A DNA stretch of 64,000 bases from Brevibacillus brevis (GCF_031583145.1 NZ_CP134050.1:3113501-3177500); one strand, 5' to 3'; counted from the first letter of the stretch, positions 41,421 to 50,569 are shown. Made by a program: numbers and translations. The notes: generated by a model not told the origin, from the letters alone.

Positions 41421-41550
41421 AGCCGAAACTTCCTCTCGAATGGAAGTGCGGGGGATCTTTTTTGCAGATGGGAAATCTGCATGGGGTGAATCGCCACGTG
41501 GGCGTAGGGTTGTTTCCTCAATCCGAATCCGTCAACTAACCTCGTAGGCC
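41421..41550 (+). ncRNA. c-di-AMP riboswitch (ydaO/yuaA class)
   Basis: The interval contains the conserved parts of the ydaO motif in order: GCGGGGGATC, then ATGGGGTGAATCG, then GGCGTAGGG, then TCCGAATCCGTCAACTAACC and TCGTAGGC. The outer stem pairs GCC (41422-41424) with GGC near 41547. ydaO-type riboswitches bind c-di-AMP and usually switch off genes for cell-wall hydrolases and potassium or osmolyte uptake. Here the target is a secreted CAP-domain protein. The ribosome site AAAAGGAG starts within eight bases of the aptamer end, leaving no room for a separate terminator. Confidence 0.9.
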
Positions 41551-41566
41551 AAAAAAAGGAGACGAT

Positions 41567-42325
41567 GTGAATATGAAACGCCTCGGTACAATTGCCATTG
41601 CGACTTTGGGATTGGGTTTTGCCCTCTCCGGCTTTTCTAACACAGCCGCCGCAGCCTCCAACTGCCCGTTCAAAGCTTCCTTGCCGACTCAAGTACAACA
41701 ATTTCAAGGCATTCCATATATGCAGTTTGCTCAGAAGTTTGGCATGCAACCACAAATGATGCAACAAGCAAACCAACAGCAAATGCAGTTTCCATTTATG
41801 TCCATGCCTGTCGGCAATCAAGTACAGGCTCCGGTAGCCCAAGCACCAGCAGCTAAAGCGCCTGTTACTCAAGCGCCTGCAGCTCAAGCACCGGTCGCAC
41901 AGCAACCTGCAAACAACACAGCGGCTCCTGCCAAACAGGCAGACAGCAATGTAGATGCTTCCGCCTATGCGAAGCAAATTACCGATCTGGTAAACCAAGA
42001 GCGTGCAAAAGCGGGTTTGAAGCCATTGGAGCTGGACTCTTCCCTGTCCAATGTAGCGCAAGCGAAAGCGGCAGACATGTCCAACAACCACTACTTCGAC
42101 CACAACAGCCCAACGTACGGTTCTCCATTTGACATGATGAAACAGTACGGCATTTCTTTCATGACAGCTGGTGAAAATATCGCCATGGGTCAACGCAGTC
42201 CACAAGAAGTCATGACCCAATGGATGAACAGTGAAGGCCACCGCCAAAACATTATGAATTCGTCCTTCACCAAAATCGGCGTAGGTTATGTGAATGGTTA
42301 TTGGGTACAAGAATTTATCGGGTAA
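41567..42325 (+). CDS. Secreted CAP/SCP-domain protein (YkwD-like)
   Basis: GTG 41567 lies six bases after AAGGAG; ATG 41573 is two codons in. The 252-residue product has a signal peptide ending in AAAA/SNC, then a Gln/Met-rich stretch, then an Ala-Pro-Gln linker with repeats of the type APVAQAPAAKAPVTQ. The CAP domain occupies about residues 125-252: ITDLVNQERAKAGLKPLELDSSLSNVAQAKAADM, NHYFDHNSPTYGSPFDMM, GENIAMGQRSPQEVMTQWMNSEGHRQNIMN, and KIGVGYVNGYWVQEFIG. Bacterial CAP proteins are extracellular, often wall- or spore-associated. The c-di-AMP riboswitch ties it to cell-wall or turgor control. Confidence 0.92.
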   Translation: MNMKRLGTIAIATLGLGFALSGFSNTAAAASNCPFKASLPTQVQQFQGIPYMQFAQKFGMQPQMMQQANQQQMQFPFMSMPVGNQVQAPVAQAPAAKAPVTQAPAAQAPVAQQPANNTAAPAKQADSNVDASAYAKQITDLVNQERAKAGLKPLELDSSLSNVAQAKAADMSNNHYFDHNSPTYGSPFDMMKQYGISFMTAGENIAMGQRSPQEVMTQWMNSEGHRQNIMNSSFTKIGVGYVNGYWVQEFIG

Positions 42326-42345
42326 AAACCGCGCGAGAATGGCGC

Positions 42346-42383
42346 GAAAGCCAAGCAACTCTTCTTCAGAGCGCTTGGCTTTC
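42346..42383. terminator. Bidirectional terminator
   Basis: GAAAGCCAAGC pairs with GCTTGGCTTTC around 16 bases, between the CAP gene and the convergent 51-aa gene. Confidence 0.85.
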
Positions 42384-42393
42384 TTGGCGTTCT

Positions 42394-42549
42394 CTATTCC
42401 TGCTCGGATTCCGTGGCTCGGGTCTGCTTCGTCTGACAGTCGCAGTCCTCTCCTTCGAGCAAGGCTACATCTTTTTGGTGCATCTCTTGCTTGGTCGGAT
42501 AGGCGGAAACTTGCTGCATCTCGGTGCTCACGTCGTTCTCTCTCGCCAC
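42394..42549 (-). CDS. Small acidic protein (51 aa)
   Basis: GTG 42549 is chosen because AAGGGGGAG lies five bases upstream. Longer in-frame starts (for example 42642) have no ribosome site. The product is hydrophilic, with MARENDVSTEMQQVSAYPTK, then EGEDCDCQ and a charged tail ESEQE. The CDC pair could bind metal or form a disulfide. It ends at a shared terminator. It resembles small sporulation proteins only in composition. Confidence 0.6.
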   Translation of the reverse strand: MARENDVSTEMQQVSAYPTKQEMHQKDVALLEGEDCDCQTKQTRATESEQE

Positions 42550-42657
42550 TGAAACTCCCCCTTGCCACGGCAATTTCCTTGCGTGATTAGTATTCGCACG
42601 GGCAGGTTGTCCATTCATCGGAAAAAAGGGAGTGCCGGCCAAATGTTCAAGCAGTGG

Positions 42658-43671
42658 CTACCGGAATTGTCCGAGAATATGCTCCAGATCTTTCAAGGCC
42701 GCGGCGGCGGCGGCCACCGGGTCTGACTTGCCGCCCACGACCAGCAGATCGCCCATTACATCCGTCTGCACCCGGATGGCTTTGGTGGTACCGTTTACCC
42801 CCGCGAAGGGATGCTCGGCATCCACAGCTGTAAGCTCCACAGAAGCAGTGACCCCTTCTTCTGTTTTGCGGATTCTGCCAATCAGCTTCGGAGTCAATCC
42901 TGCCTGTTTCCAGCCCGAGATCTGATCCGGCGTTACCGTACGGACGCTCATTTTCGGAACGTCTGTCAGCTTGAGCTGTCCGCCAAAGGCTGCGTTGGCG
43001 AGGATCGTCACTTTGCATGCCGTATCCCACCCATCGACGTCAAAGGATGGGTCAGGCTCCGCAATTCCCATTCGCTGCGCCTGTTCAATCGCTTGCTCGC
43101 ACGTCATTCCCTCGTTCATCATGCTCGAAAGGACAAAATTGGCGGTACCGGTGAAAATCCCTTCTACTGTCGCAATCTCACATCCGGCGAGGTTGTACTC
43201 GAGCAAATCGATCGTGGGCAAAGCTGCCGCTGTAGCCCCGCTGATTTTCAGCATGACGCCTCGCTGCTTGGCGAGCCTCGAAAGCCCCGCGTAATCGACG
43301 ACCAACGCTCCTTTCGATACGGAAATGGCGTGCATGCCCTGCTCCAATGCTTGACGGATGTAAGCAAGGCCAGGTCCCCCTGTCTCAAACTGGGAAGGGC
43401 CCGTTTCGATCAGGACGTCGGCCTTGCTCGCAGCCAAAAACTCCGTTCCAGCTTTCATTTTTGCTGCTTTTCCGCTTTGAACAAGCGCTTCTAATGTTTG
43501 GGCGTCCAGGCCGTCAGAATTGTAGACAGCATGGGTCGATCTGGCCGCGCCCACCAGACGTACATCAGCGCTATACTTTTCACGGTAGCGTTCCCGGCGT
43601 TCTCCCAAGAGTCTCGCCACCTGCTTCCCGACGGTACCGTAGCCTGTCAACACGATATTCCAACGTTTCAT
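42658..43671 (-). CDS. Homoserine dehydrogenase-like oxidoreductase
   Basis: The 337-residue protein begins with a Rossmann fold (IVLTGYGTVGKQVARLLGER). It has the homoserine dehydrogenase catalytic-domain blocks: SVSKGALVVDYAGLSRLAKQRGV, ATVEGIFTGTANFVLSSMMNEGMTCEQAIEQAQRMGIAEPDPSFDVDGWDTACKVTILANAAFG, and a final GGKSDPVAAAAAALKDLEHIL. It lacks the ACT domain of the biosynthetic enzyme (about 430 aa). It may be a stand-alone homoserine dehydrogenase or act on a related substrate. It lies 30 bases after the deformylase-like gene on the same strand. Confidence 0.85.
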   Translation of the reverse strand: MKRWNIVLTGYGTVGKQVARLLGERRERYREKYSADVRLVGAARSTHAVYNSDGLDAQTLEALVQSGKAAKMKAGTEFLAASKADVLIETGPSQFETGGPGLAYIRQALEQGMHAISVSKGALVVDYAGLSRLAKQRGVMLKISGATAAALPTIDLLEYNLAGCEIATVEGIFTGTANFVLSSMMNEGMTCEQAIEQAQRMGIAEPDPSFDVDGWDTACKVTILANAAFGGQLKLTDVPKMSVRTVTPDQISGWKQAGLTPKLIGRIRKTEEGVTASVELTAVDAEHPFAGVNGTTKAIRVQTDVMGDLLVVGGKSDPVAAAAAALKDLEHILGQFR

Positions 43672-43700
43672 CTGTCAAACCACCTCGTGCTGCCGTACGC

Positions 43701-44225
43701 TCAACGAAAAATCCTCCGCTGCTGCATCAGGATTGGGCTTGCGTCTTGCGGCTTCAATTTTTTCCCCGTTTTGGCGGAATAGAGCTCCTCTACATAATCG
43801 ATGAACAGGATGCCTTGCAAGTGGTCCATCTCATGCTGGATGCAGCGGGCCAAAAAGCCTTCTGCTTCTATTGTCATGGTCTCGCCAGCGCGATTCAGGG
43901 TCTGAACCTTGACGTATTCTGCACGCTTGACGACCCCGACGACTCCCGGGATGGAGAGGCAAGCCTCTGGCCCCTCTTGCTCCCCGGACATTTCGAGCAT
44001 GGTCGGATTGATCAACTCGATCAGGCCATCTCCGCAGTCCATCACGATAAGCTGTTTGGCTATGCCGATCTGGATGGCGGACAGGCCAGCGCGTCCTTTG
44101 TCGGCGTAAATGGTCTCCGCCATATCATTCAGGATTTTTTCGATGTTCGCGTTGACGACCGGCACAGGTTTGGACCGCTCGCGCAAAATGGGGTCGCCTA
44201 ACCGAACGATGATCCGTTCAGCCAT
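43701..44225 (-). CDS. def: Peptide deformylase with divergent motifs
   Basis: The 174-residue protein has deformylase layout. Motif 2 is EACLS (C89 as metal ligand) and motif 3 is QHEMDH (H131, E132, H135). Motif 1, usually GxGLAAPQ, reads RAGLSAIQ; motif 2 usually reads EGCLS. The metal ligands and catalytic glutamate are intact, so it could remove the formyl group from nascent proteins. Substitutions in motif 1 and the loss of the motif 2 glycine may alter substrate choice. It may be a secondary copy; the genome's main def cannot be judged from this window. It is followed by the homoserine dehydrogenase-like gene. Confidence 0.85.
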   Translation of the reverse strand: MAERIIVRLGDPILRERSKPVPVVNANIEKILNDMAETIYADKGRAGLSAIQIGIAKQLIVMDCGDGLIELINPTMLEMSGEQEGPEACLSIPGVVGVVKRAEYVKVQTLNRAGETMTIEAEGFLARCIQHEMDHLQGILFIDYVEELYSAKTGKKLKPQDASPILMQQRRIFR

Positions 44226-44404
44226 CTCATATCCCTCCGCTCCTTTATTGTGACGTTTTCAACGTAGCAAAGCCGCTTGAATCTGTCAAAGGGAAACCGT
44301 GCGGAAATCTGAAAAATCCTTCCGGTTAGGGTGACAAAAGGATGTAGATGCGCTATCTTTATTGGTAACCGATACAGATGTTCCACAGGAAGAGGGAGGC
44401 TACC

Positions 44405-45712
44405 ATGCACGCAATTGCAGCACAGCTGAATGAAACCATTCAGCGGGAAAATCCACATGTTTTTGATATGTTGTCCAACCTGGCAAAGCTGATCTATTTT
44501 CCAAAAGAAGGGATTCTCAGTCAGTCCGCTGAAGCGAAAGCAAAAGCGAAAAAGTACAACGCTACCATCGGGATCGCGCTGGAAAACGGCCAGCCGATGC
44601 ACCTCAAGGTGATTCAGGACCATCTTTCCGCCTTTCAGCCGAAGGACTTGTACGAATACGCTCCGCCAGCAGGCAAACCCGAGCTGCGTGCAGCTTGGCG
44701 CAAAAAAATGATCGAAGAACAGCCCGGTCTCGCAAACCGCTCTTTTAGCAACCCGATCGTGACCAACGCTCTCACACACGGGCTGAGTATCGTGGCCGAT
44801 CTGTTCGCAGATGCCGGCGACAGCGTCATCATTCCCGATAAAAACTGGGAAAACTACGAATTGACTTTCTCCATTCGCCGCGGCGCGGAAATGGTTTACT
44901 ATCCTTTGTACAATGCTGACATGAAATTCAACGCCGCCGGACTGCGCGACGCAATCCTGGCGCAAAAAGACAAGGGCAAAGCGATTGTCGTTCTGAATTT
45001 CCCCAACAATCCAACCGGTTATACACCGGGTCCGGAAGAGGGCAAAGAAATCGTAGCGGCCCTCCAGGCCGGCGCCGAAGCAGGCATCAACGTCGTTGCC
45101 GTCACGGATGACGCATACTTCGGACTCTTTTTCGAAGACTCCCTGCAAGAATCCTTGTTCGCGAGCCTGTGCGATCTTCACCCGCGCATTCTTCCAGTCA
45201 AAGTGGATGGAGCTACCAAGGAAGAGTACGTTTGGGGGTTCCGCGTCGGCTTCATCACGTACGCCTCGCCTTCCAGCGATCTGCTTGCAGCTATGGAGCA
45301 AAAGACGCTGGGAATTATCCGCGCCACTCTGTCCAGCGGCGCGCATCCATCCCAAACGTTTGTCTTGCATGCGCTGACTTCTCCTGAATTCCACGCCCAA
45401 AAACAGGAGAAATTCGAAATCATGAAAGGCCGTGCGAACCGTGTAAAACAGCTGTTGGACAGCGGCAAATTCGATGACGCGTGGGACTACTATCCGTTCA
45501 ACTCCGGATACTTTATGTGCCTCAAGCTGAAGACCGTGGATGCCGAGACACTGCGCAATCATTTGCTCAACCAGTACGGCGTCGGGACAATCGCTCTCGG
45601 CGAGACGGACCTTCGCATCGCCTTCTCCTGCATCGAGGAGAACAATATCGACGAGCTGTTCGAGATCATCTACAGCGGAGTCAAAGACTTGGAAAAAGCT
45701 TTGGCCCAGTAA
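44405..45712 (+). CDS. Class I/II PLP-dependent aminotransferase
   Basis: ATG 44405 follows GAGGGAGG. The 435-residue product has the fold-type I blocks: DLYEYAPPAGKPELRAAWRKKM, TNALTHGLSIVADLFADAGDSVIIPDKNWENY, VVLNFPNNPTGY, DDAYFGLFFED, and the probable PLP lysine in VDGATKEEYVWGFRVGF. It transfers amino groups between amino acids and 2-oxo acids; substrate is not readable. It is monocistronic, divergent from def, and ends in a strong terminator. Confidence 0.88.
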   Translation: MHAIAAQLNETIQRENPHVFDMLSNLAKLIYFPKEGILSQSAEAKAKAKKYNATIGIALENGQPMHLKVIQDHLSAFQPKDLYEYAPPAGKPELRAAWRKKMIEEQPGLANRSFSNPIVTNALTHGLSIVADLFADAGDSVIIPDKNWENYELTFSIRRGAEMVYYPLYNADMKFNAAGLRDAILAQKDKGKAIVVLNFPNNPTGYTPGPEEGKEIVAALQAGAEAGINVVAVTDDAYFGLFFEDSLQESLFASLCDLHPRILPVKVDGATKEEYVWGFRVGFITYASPSSDLLAAMEQKTLGIIRATLSSGAHPSQTFVLHALTSPEFHAQKQEKFEIMKGRANRVKQLLDSGKFDDAWDYYPFNSGYFMCLKLKTVDAETLRNHLLNQYGVGTIALGETDLRIAFSCIEENNIDELFEIIYSGVKDLEKALAQ

Positions 45713-45720
45713 AGCAAGCA

Positions 45721-45765
45721 AAACCAGTCCTTCGCACGCCACCCACGTGCAGGACTGGTTTTTTC
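45721..45765. terminator. Terminator between aminotransferase and germinant operon 2
   Basis: AACCAGTCCT pairs with AGGACTGGTT, with an inner GCAC/GTGC, followed by TTTTTT; convergent genes flank it. Confidence 0.9.
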
Positions 45766-45774
45766 GTTTCTTGA

Positions 45775-46896
45775 TTATTTTCTCAGCGATCCGATACTGA
45801 TCATCCTCACCTCTGGGATCACCCTTACCTTTGCTTGAGAAAACGCCCTCCCCCAATCGTCTTCCACCTGCTTCCATTGCGGGTAGGCGTAAGCCCGGGC
45901 GTACTTCCCCAGCCCGATCGGATCCAGGTGATGCTTCTGAAATTTGGCGATAACCGCCTCCATCTTTTTTTTCATCTCGGAGGCAATGGCCTTTTCGAGC
46001 TTTTCTTTGTCCTGCATCGGATGAAGCTGCACCAAGAGCTCGGTCAAGACGATGGAGTAGCGAAAATGCAGGTCGAAATGAAACTGATTGCCTTCTACAT
46101 ACGTCTTGTAGGAGGAATGGGTATAGTCGATGGAATAGCTGATGCTCTGGCTCTCCTCGTCTTTTTTGCCGACATCCTTTCCCTTCAGCTGCACCGTCAT
46201 GAAGATCGGGTGATGGGTGTCCTTTTGCAGGATCAGCAGTTGGATGCTCTCCTCCGTATCGAGCGAGGCGACGTAGTACCCCCTTTTATCCAAGAGGGCC
46301 GTACCCGAGATTTTCAGCTTGTTTTCGCTCAGCTTCATTTCCGTCACATAAGGGGTGATTCCCTTCTCGTAAAATTGGTCGTACGCCCTCCGCACGTTCG
46401 TGCTGACGGAAGCTTCGCTGATGTGACTGGATCGAACGAGCTCGCGCAAGTAGACGGGAAATCTCGGCTTGTCCTGGATGTCCACGTCCATCACTTGCTC
46501 GATGGGGTCGTCTGTCACGATCAGATCCGTCATGAGTGCGCTTTTTGGATCGCGGTAGATGACGTCCAACAGATCAAACAACCCCTTCCTCATCATGAGG
46601 CGTTTGGATATCAAGATATTTTGCACTTTTCCCGTTTCCACGACACCGTTTGCCTGATTGTCAAGCCGATCTCTTCCTTCCCGAAACGTAGAGGCACGAG
46701 TATGCAGCAGTTCCGTTTTTTTTCGCGCTTCTTTGTGAAAAACCGGAACGGCCGTATAGATCTCCATCTCGCCATTCTTCCCCTGGTCAACGCCGAAGGT
46801 CAGAACCAGCGTCAATTCATCCAAGCGATTTTGGCCCAGACAGCCGGACGTAATCAAGGTCAAGGAGAGCAGCGCATAAGCAAATGACTTCTTCAT
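45775..46896 (-). CDS. Germinant receptor C subunit lipoprotein, operon 2
   Basis: The 373-residue precursor has a lipobox ITSGC and then LGQNRLDELTLVLTFGVDQGK. Typical GerC blocks include FREGRDRLDNQANGVVETGKVQNILISKRL and YPQWKQVEDDWGRAFSQAKVRVIPEVRM. It is lipid-anchored to the spore inner membrane. Its ATG follows the B-gene stop directly (TGAATG). It is the third gene of an A-B-C operon. Confidence 0.9.
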   Translation of the reverse strand: MKKSFAYALLSLTLITSGCLGQNRLDELTLVLTFGVDQGKNGEMEIYTAVPVFHKEARKKTELLHTRASTFREGRDRLDNQANGVVETGKVQNILISKRLMMRKGLFDLLDVIYRDPKSALMTDLIVTDDPIEQVMDVDIQDKPRFPVYLRELVRSSHISEASVSTNVRRAYDQFYEKGITPYVTEMKLSENKLKISGTALLDKRGYYVASLDTEESIQLLILQKDTHHPIFMTVQLKGKDVGKKDEESQSISYSIDYTHSSYKTYVEGNQFHFDLHFRYSIVLTELLVQLHPMQDKEKLEKAIASEMKKKMEAVIAKFQKHHLDPIGLGKYARAYAYPQWKQVEDDWGRAFSQAKVRVIPEVRMISIGSLRK

Positions 46897-48000
46897 TCAC
46901 GTTTTGTCCCATCTGCGAATTCGATCCACAACTCCTGCATACAGCCAAAAAGCGATCGGAAACAGGTACGCGACGAACATCCCGATATTCCCTCCCCACT
47001 TTTGCATCTGGTTGACTTGATAGAAGGTCGGATTGTAAATAAATGCAGAGACGATATAACCGAGGCCAAGCACTAGCATCGCTTTTTCCCGAATGGAGTC
47101 GCCAAACAGACGTTCGATGCCGGCTATGGCTGTATATAAGTAAGGGATGCCACTCGTGGAGATGAGAAACAAGTAAAAGGCAGTGAAAATCACTTCAATC
47201 CGCTCCACAAAAGGGAATTCGACCGTCTCAAACAAGTCTAGCGTCGGCCAAATATAAGTCAGGATTTGATAGGGATTGAATTGAATGTAGCAGGTGATGA
47301 CCACGAGCATCTGCATACACATCGTGATGGTGTTGGCGATGATGATCCCCTTCGCCGCCTTGTTTTTCTGCCGCAGCAACGGGTACAGAATAAACGCCAG
47401 CTCAAAACCGAGAAAGGAAAGGACGGTCGTTTTCACTCCCTGAAATACGGGAAGCCAGCCCTCTTTCAAGACAGGCAGCAAATGGATCAGGTGTCCGCCT
47501 TTCATGGCAATAAAAAACAAAGGGATGATCACGATGGTGCCGAGCCCGACAAATTCGACATACCTCACCAGTATGTTGACACCAAAGTGCACCAGCATCA
47601 GAATCGGGATCATGAACAGGAGCATTAAAAAGAAGTTGGGCGTTTGCGGCAAAACCCACGTCTGAGTGATATGGATTTTGACCAAGATCGCGATCGTAAA
47701 CACAAACAAACAATACAGGATGAAAAGAAGGACGGCACATGCACCGAGGCCCCTGCCCAGATAGCGAAAGAAGAGGTCGTAAATCGTTTCAGCCGGCTGG
47801 CGACTCATGATTCGAACGATCACCAGACTGATGACGATCGCGGCGATCCAGCCCAGAAGGATGGAGATCCATCCGTCCGTGCCCGCGACTTCCGCCAAAT
47901 CAGTAGGAAGCGTCATCATCCCGACTCCGATTTGCACCTGCGAGATAAACATGACGTATTGAAAAAGCGAAATGCCGCCTTGAACCTTGTTGAATGTCAT
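46897..48000 (-). CDS. Germinant receptor B subunit, operon 2
   Basis: The 367-residue, ten-TM protein starts GGISLFQYVMFISQVQIGVGMMTLPTDLAEVAGTDGWISILLGW. It contains FPFVERIEVIFTAFYLFLISTSGIPYLYTAIAGIERLFG, the pattern of the GerAB/YndE group. It is more like the YndE branch than the B subunits of the third cluster. ATG 48000 overlaps the A-gene stop (ATGA). It should form a receptor with the adjacent A and C products. Confidence 0.9.
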   Translation of the reverse strand: MTFNKVQGGISLFQYVMFISQVQIGVGMMTLPTDLAEVAGTDGWISILLGWIAAIVISLVIVRIMSRQPAETIYDLFFRYLGRGLGACAVLLFILYCLFVFTIAILVKIHITQTWVLPQTPNFFLMLLFMIPILMLVHFGVNILVRYVEFVGLGTIVIIPLFFIAMKGGHLIHLLPVLKEGWLPVFQGVKTTVLSFLGFELAFILYPLLRQKNKAAKGIIIANTITMCMQMLVVITCYIQFNPYQILTYIWPTLDLFETVEFPFVERIEVIFTAFYLFLISTSGIPYLYTAIAGIERLFGDSIREKAMLVLGLGYIVSAFIYNPTFYQVNQMQKWGGNIGMFVAYLFPIAFWLYAGVVDRIRRWDKT

Positions 48001-49511
48001 TTCTCATCGCCACTTTTGTCATGTTTTTCTTGCCGAACCTCCTGTTGTACCCGTATTGAACGTGGACGGTTCCGGAAGCTCCATATGGGAAGCCTCACCA
48101 AGTTGTCCTTCCAGGAGGAAGCCAGAAAGGGAGCAAACGGACTTCCGTAGGGTGTTCCCAACGATTCGAGAGCCAGCAAGTGAATAATGAGGACCATCAT
48201 CCCGACCACAATGCCCACGATCCCGAACATATACGCCACGATCATCATCGGGAAGCGCAAGATCCGGACGGCCGCAGCCAACTCCGTGTTCGGCATGATA
48301 AAGGAAGCGATGGCGGTCACTGCCACCACGATGACCATGATGTTGCTGACGATGCCTGCCGACACTGCCGCCTGACCGATGACAATGCCTCCCACGATCC
48401 CCACGGTTTGGCCGATTTTGGAAGGCAGCCGAATCCCCGCTTCCCGCAGCATTTCCAGGGTGATTTCCATAATGATCGCTTCCATAAACGGAGGAATGGG
48501 CACCCGCTCGCGTGACTCGCCAATCGACAGAATCAAATTCAGCGGAATGATTTCGTAATGAAACGTCAGGGCTGCGATATAGAGGGCAGGCAGAAAGAGT
48601 GAGACGAGGAAGCCCGCAAAACGCAGCAGCCTGATAAAGGATGAAATCATCCAGCGCATGCTGTAATCGTCAACGCTTTGAAAAAACGAAGTCAGGGTAA
48701 TCGGTGCAACCATGACCCACGGTGATTGATCCACGATGATGACAATGCGCCCCTGTAGAATTTGCGAGGCGGCAGAATCTGGCCGCTCCGTCGACATAAA
48801 TTGTGGAAACGGCGTTAACCAATGAGTCTCGATCAACTCCTGCAATTCTCCGACGTTGACGATCCCATCAATGGTAATCCGGCTGATCCGCTCCTCCAGC
48901 TCTTTGACGAGCTCCAGATTCGCCACGTCTCCCAAGTAAAGCAAGGCCACCTTCGTCCGACTTCGGAGTCCGACGCGCAGCTCCTTGATTTTGAGCTCAT
49001 GATGCGGGATGTACCTGCGAATCAAGGATACATTCTGTCCCAACGATTCGACAAAGCTCAATCGGGCACCCTTAATGACTGTCTCTGTTGCGGGCTCATC
49101 GACTGACCTTTGAGGTCCACCCTGCGTATCCAGAAGCAAGCAATGCTCTTCGCCGTCAACAAACAGGACGCTTCGTCCGGACAGAATCGCTCCCTCTGCG
49201 TGTGCCCAGGCTCGTGCCGTTTTCCGGCCGGTCAGCGAGAGCTCGAGATTGGATAGATCGGTGTACGCAAAGGTTTGGAACAGGAGCGGGCGCAGGATAT
49301 GTTGATGGAGGACGGGTTTTTCCACCATTCCATCCAAGTAAACCAAAAGGGCAGGACGGTTTGTCTCTCCCATCAGGAATTGTGTCGTGATCAAATCAGG
49401 GGCATCCGCAAAACGCTCATGAAGCTTCCGCAGGTTCTCCCCCAAATCGGTGCTGATCATATCCGTGGTCTTTGCCAGGTTTTTTCCATATCGAGAAAAC
49501 GTATAACGCAT
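47997..49511 (-). CDS. Germinant receptor A subunit, operon 2
   Basis: ATG 49511 with GGGAGCA upstream gives 504 residues. The soluble N-terminal region has SVDEPATETVIKGARLSFVESLGQN, RISRITIDGIVNVGELQELIETHWLTPFPQFMSTERPD and IVIIVDQSPWVMVAPITL. The membrane part has LYIAALTFHYEIIPLNLILSIGESRERVP. It is a complete A subunit and first in the A-B-C operon. There is no D gene here, unlike the other two loci. Confidence 0.92.
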   Translation of the reverse strand: MRYTFSRYGKNLAKTTDMISTDLGENLRKLHERFADAPDLITTQFLMGETNRPALLVYLDGMVEKPVLHQHILRPLLFQTFAYTDLSNLELSLTGRKTARAWAHAEGAILSGRSVLFVDGEEHCLLLDTQGGPQRSVDEPATETVIKGARLSFVESLGQNVSLIRRYIPHHELKIKELRVGLRSRTKVALLYLGDVANLELVKELEERISRITIDGIVNVGELQELIETHWLTPFPQFMSTERPDSAASQILQGRIVIIVDQSPWVMVAPITLTSFFQSVDDYSMRWMISSFIRLLRFAGFLVSLFLPALYIAALTFHYEIIPLNLILSIGESRERVPIPPFMEAIIMEITLEMLREAGIRLPSKIGQTVGIVGGIVIGQAAVSAGIVSNIMVIVVAVTAIASFIMPNTELAAAVRILRFPMMIVAYMFGIVGIVVGMMVLIIHLLALESLGTPYGSPFAPFLASSWKDNLVRLPIWSFRNRPRSIRVQQEVRQEKHDKSGDEK

Positions 49512-49619
49512 GATCACTGCTCCCTGGTGGTGGATCCTAGCCTCGCCAGTGTCTATCCTTATCGTTGCCTCTTGTTGGCAAAATTATCATGGTGTACAGT
49601 TCCCTCAGCGTCCCAGAAA

Positions 49620-49653
49620 AAAAGCGTTCTGGCACTCTGGCCAAAACGCTTTT
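49620..49653 (-). terminator. Terminator of the DMT transporter gene
   Basis: AAAAGCGTT pairs with AACGCTTTT, with TGG/CCA inside, flanked by T-runs on the minus strand. Confidence 0.85.
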
Positions 49654-49669
49654 ATCATGCGTATCTCGA

Positions 49670-50569
49670 TCAACTGTCGATGGGAAGCGCCCGTTCCCCT
49701 CCCCGCAACGTTCCGATGGCGATGGAAGCGAGGACGCACAGCATCCCGACCGCATGCAGCCATGTAAATGCTTCGCCCAAAAAGAATACCGCCACAGCCG
49801 CAGCGCTGATCGGCATCATTCCCGTAAACAAGCCTGCTCTGGATGCCTCTACCCTTGCCACTCCTTTGTACCATAGGAAAAAAGACAGGACACTGGCCGT
49901 GATCGCGTAGTAGAATAGGAGTCCCCAGACAGCCCCAGGTACGTTTCCCCAAGCGAAGCTCACTCCTTCTGCAATCGCAAACGGGAGGAACAAGACGAAG
50001 CTGATCGCATTAATGGCGGCAGTCATTTGAAACGGCGTGATTTTTCCTGAAAGCCGTTTGGCAAAAATCGTGAACAATGCCTCGCTGACAACCGCCAGAA
50101 AGACCAGCAGATTGCCCGCCATGCTTGCTGCAGACAGAGCCTGGCTCTCGCCTGAGAATGTAATCAGGCCAATCCCGCACACCGACAGCAGGATCGCCCA
50201 AAGACCGTTTCGCTTGAGGCGTTCTTTGAGGATCCAGAACGACAGAAAAGCGATGCATGCAGGAACTGTACTGGTAATGATCCCAGCCGCAGTTGCAGTC
50301 GTCCACTGAACCCCGAAGAGCATACAGATGCTGAACAAAAACACACCGAAGAAAGACTGCCAAAACAGGACCTTGCCCTCCTCCCTGCTCCACGATGATT
50401 TCCACTCTCCCCGCAAGGACAGCAGCGGCAGCAAGATGAGAATGGCAATCAAAAAGCGAAGCTCGGAGAACAGGAAAACCGGTACGTAGGACACAATTTC
50501 TTTGCCAATGGAAATATTGATCCCTACCAATGCCATCGACAACGCCAACTGAATGTAAGCCAGCAGCAT
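49670..50569 (-). CDS. DMT-superfamily (EamA) transporter
   Basis: The 299-residue protein has ten membrane segments in two EamA repeats. The first starts QLALSMALVGINISIGKEIVSYVPVFLFSELRFLIA, the second near MAGNLLVFLAVVSEALFTIFAKRLS. Typical blocks include TTATAAGIITSTVPACIAFLSFWILKERLKR and SRAGLFTGMMPISAAAVAVFFLGEAF. It is likely an exporter of amino acids or metabolites; the substrate is unknown. ATG has GGGAGGAG about ten bases upstream. Confidence 0.88.
   Translation of the reverse strand: MLLAYIQLALSMALVGINISIGKEIVSYVPVFLFSELRFLIAILILLPLLSLRGEWKSSWSREEGKVLFWQSFFGVFLFSICMLFGVQWTTATAAGIITSTVPACIAFLSFWILKERLKRNGLWAILLSVCGIGLITFSGESQALSAASMAGNLLVFLAVVSEALFTIFAKRLSGKITPFQMTAAINAISFVLFLPFAIAEGVSFAWGNVPGAVWGLLFYYAITASVLSFFLWYKGVARVEASRAGLFTGMMPISAAAVAVFFLGEAFTWLHAVGMLCVLASIAIGTLRGGERALPIDS

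Noticed and set aside
41820-41930. Short tandem repeats that could suggest a CRISPR-like or satellite array
   Set aside because: They encode an Ala-Pro-Gln linker of the CAP-domain protein; units are short and imperfect and have no spacers.
44198-45877. Minus-strand open frame of 559 codons opposite the aminotransferase
   Set aside because: The plus strand encodes a clear PLP enzyme; the long antisense frame follows from codon bias.
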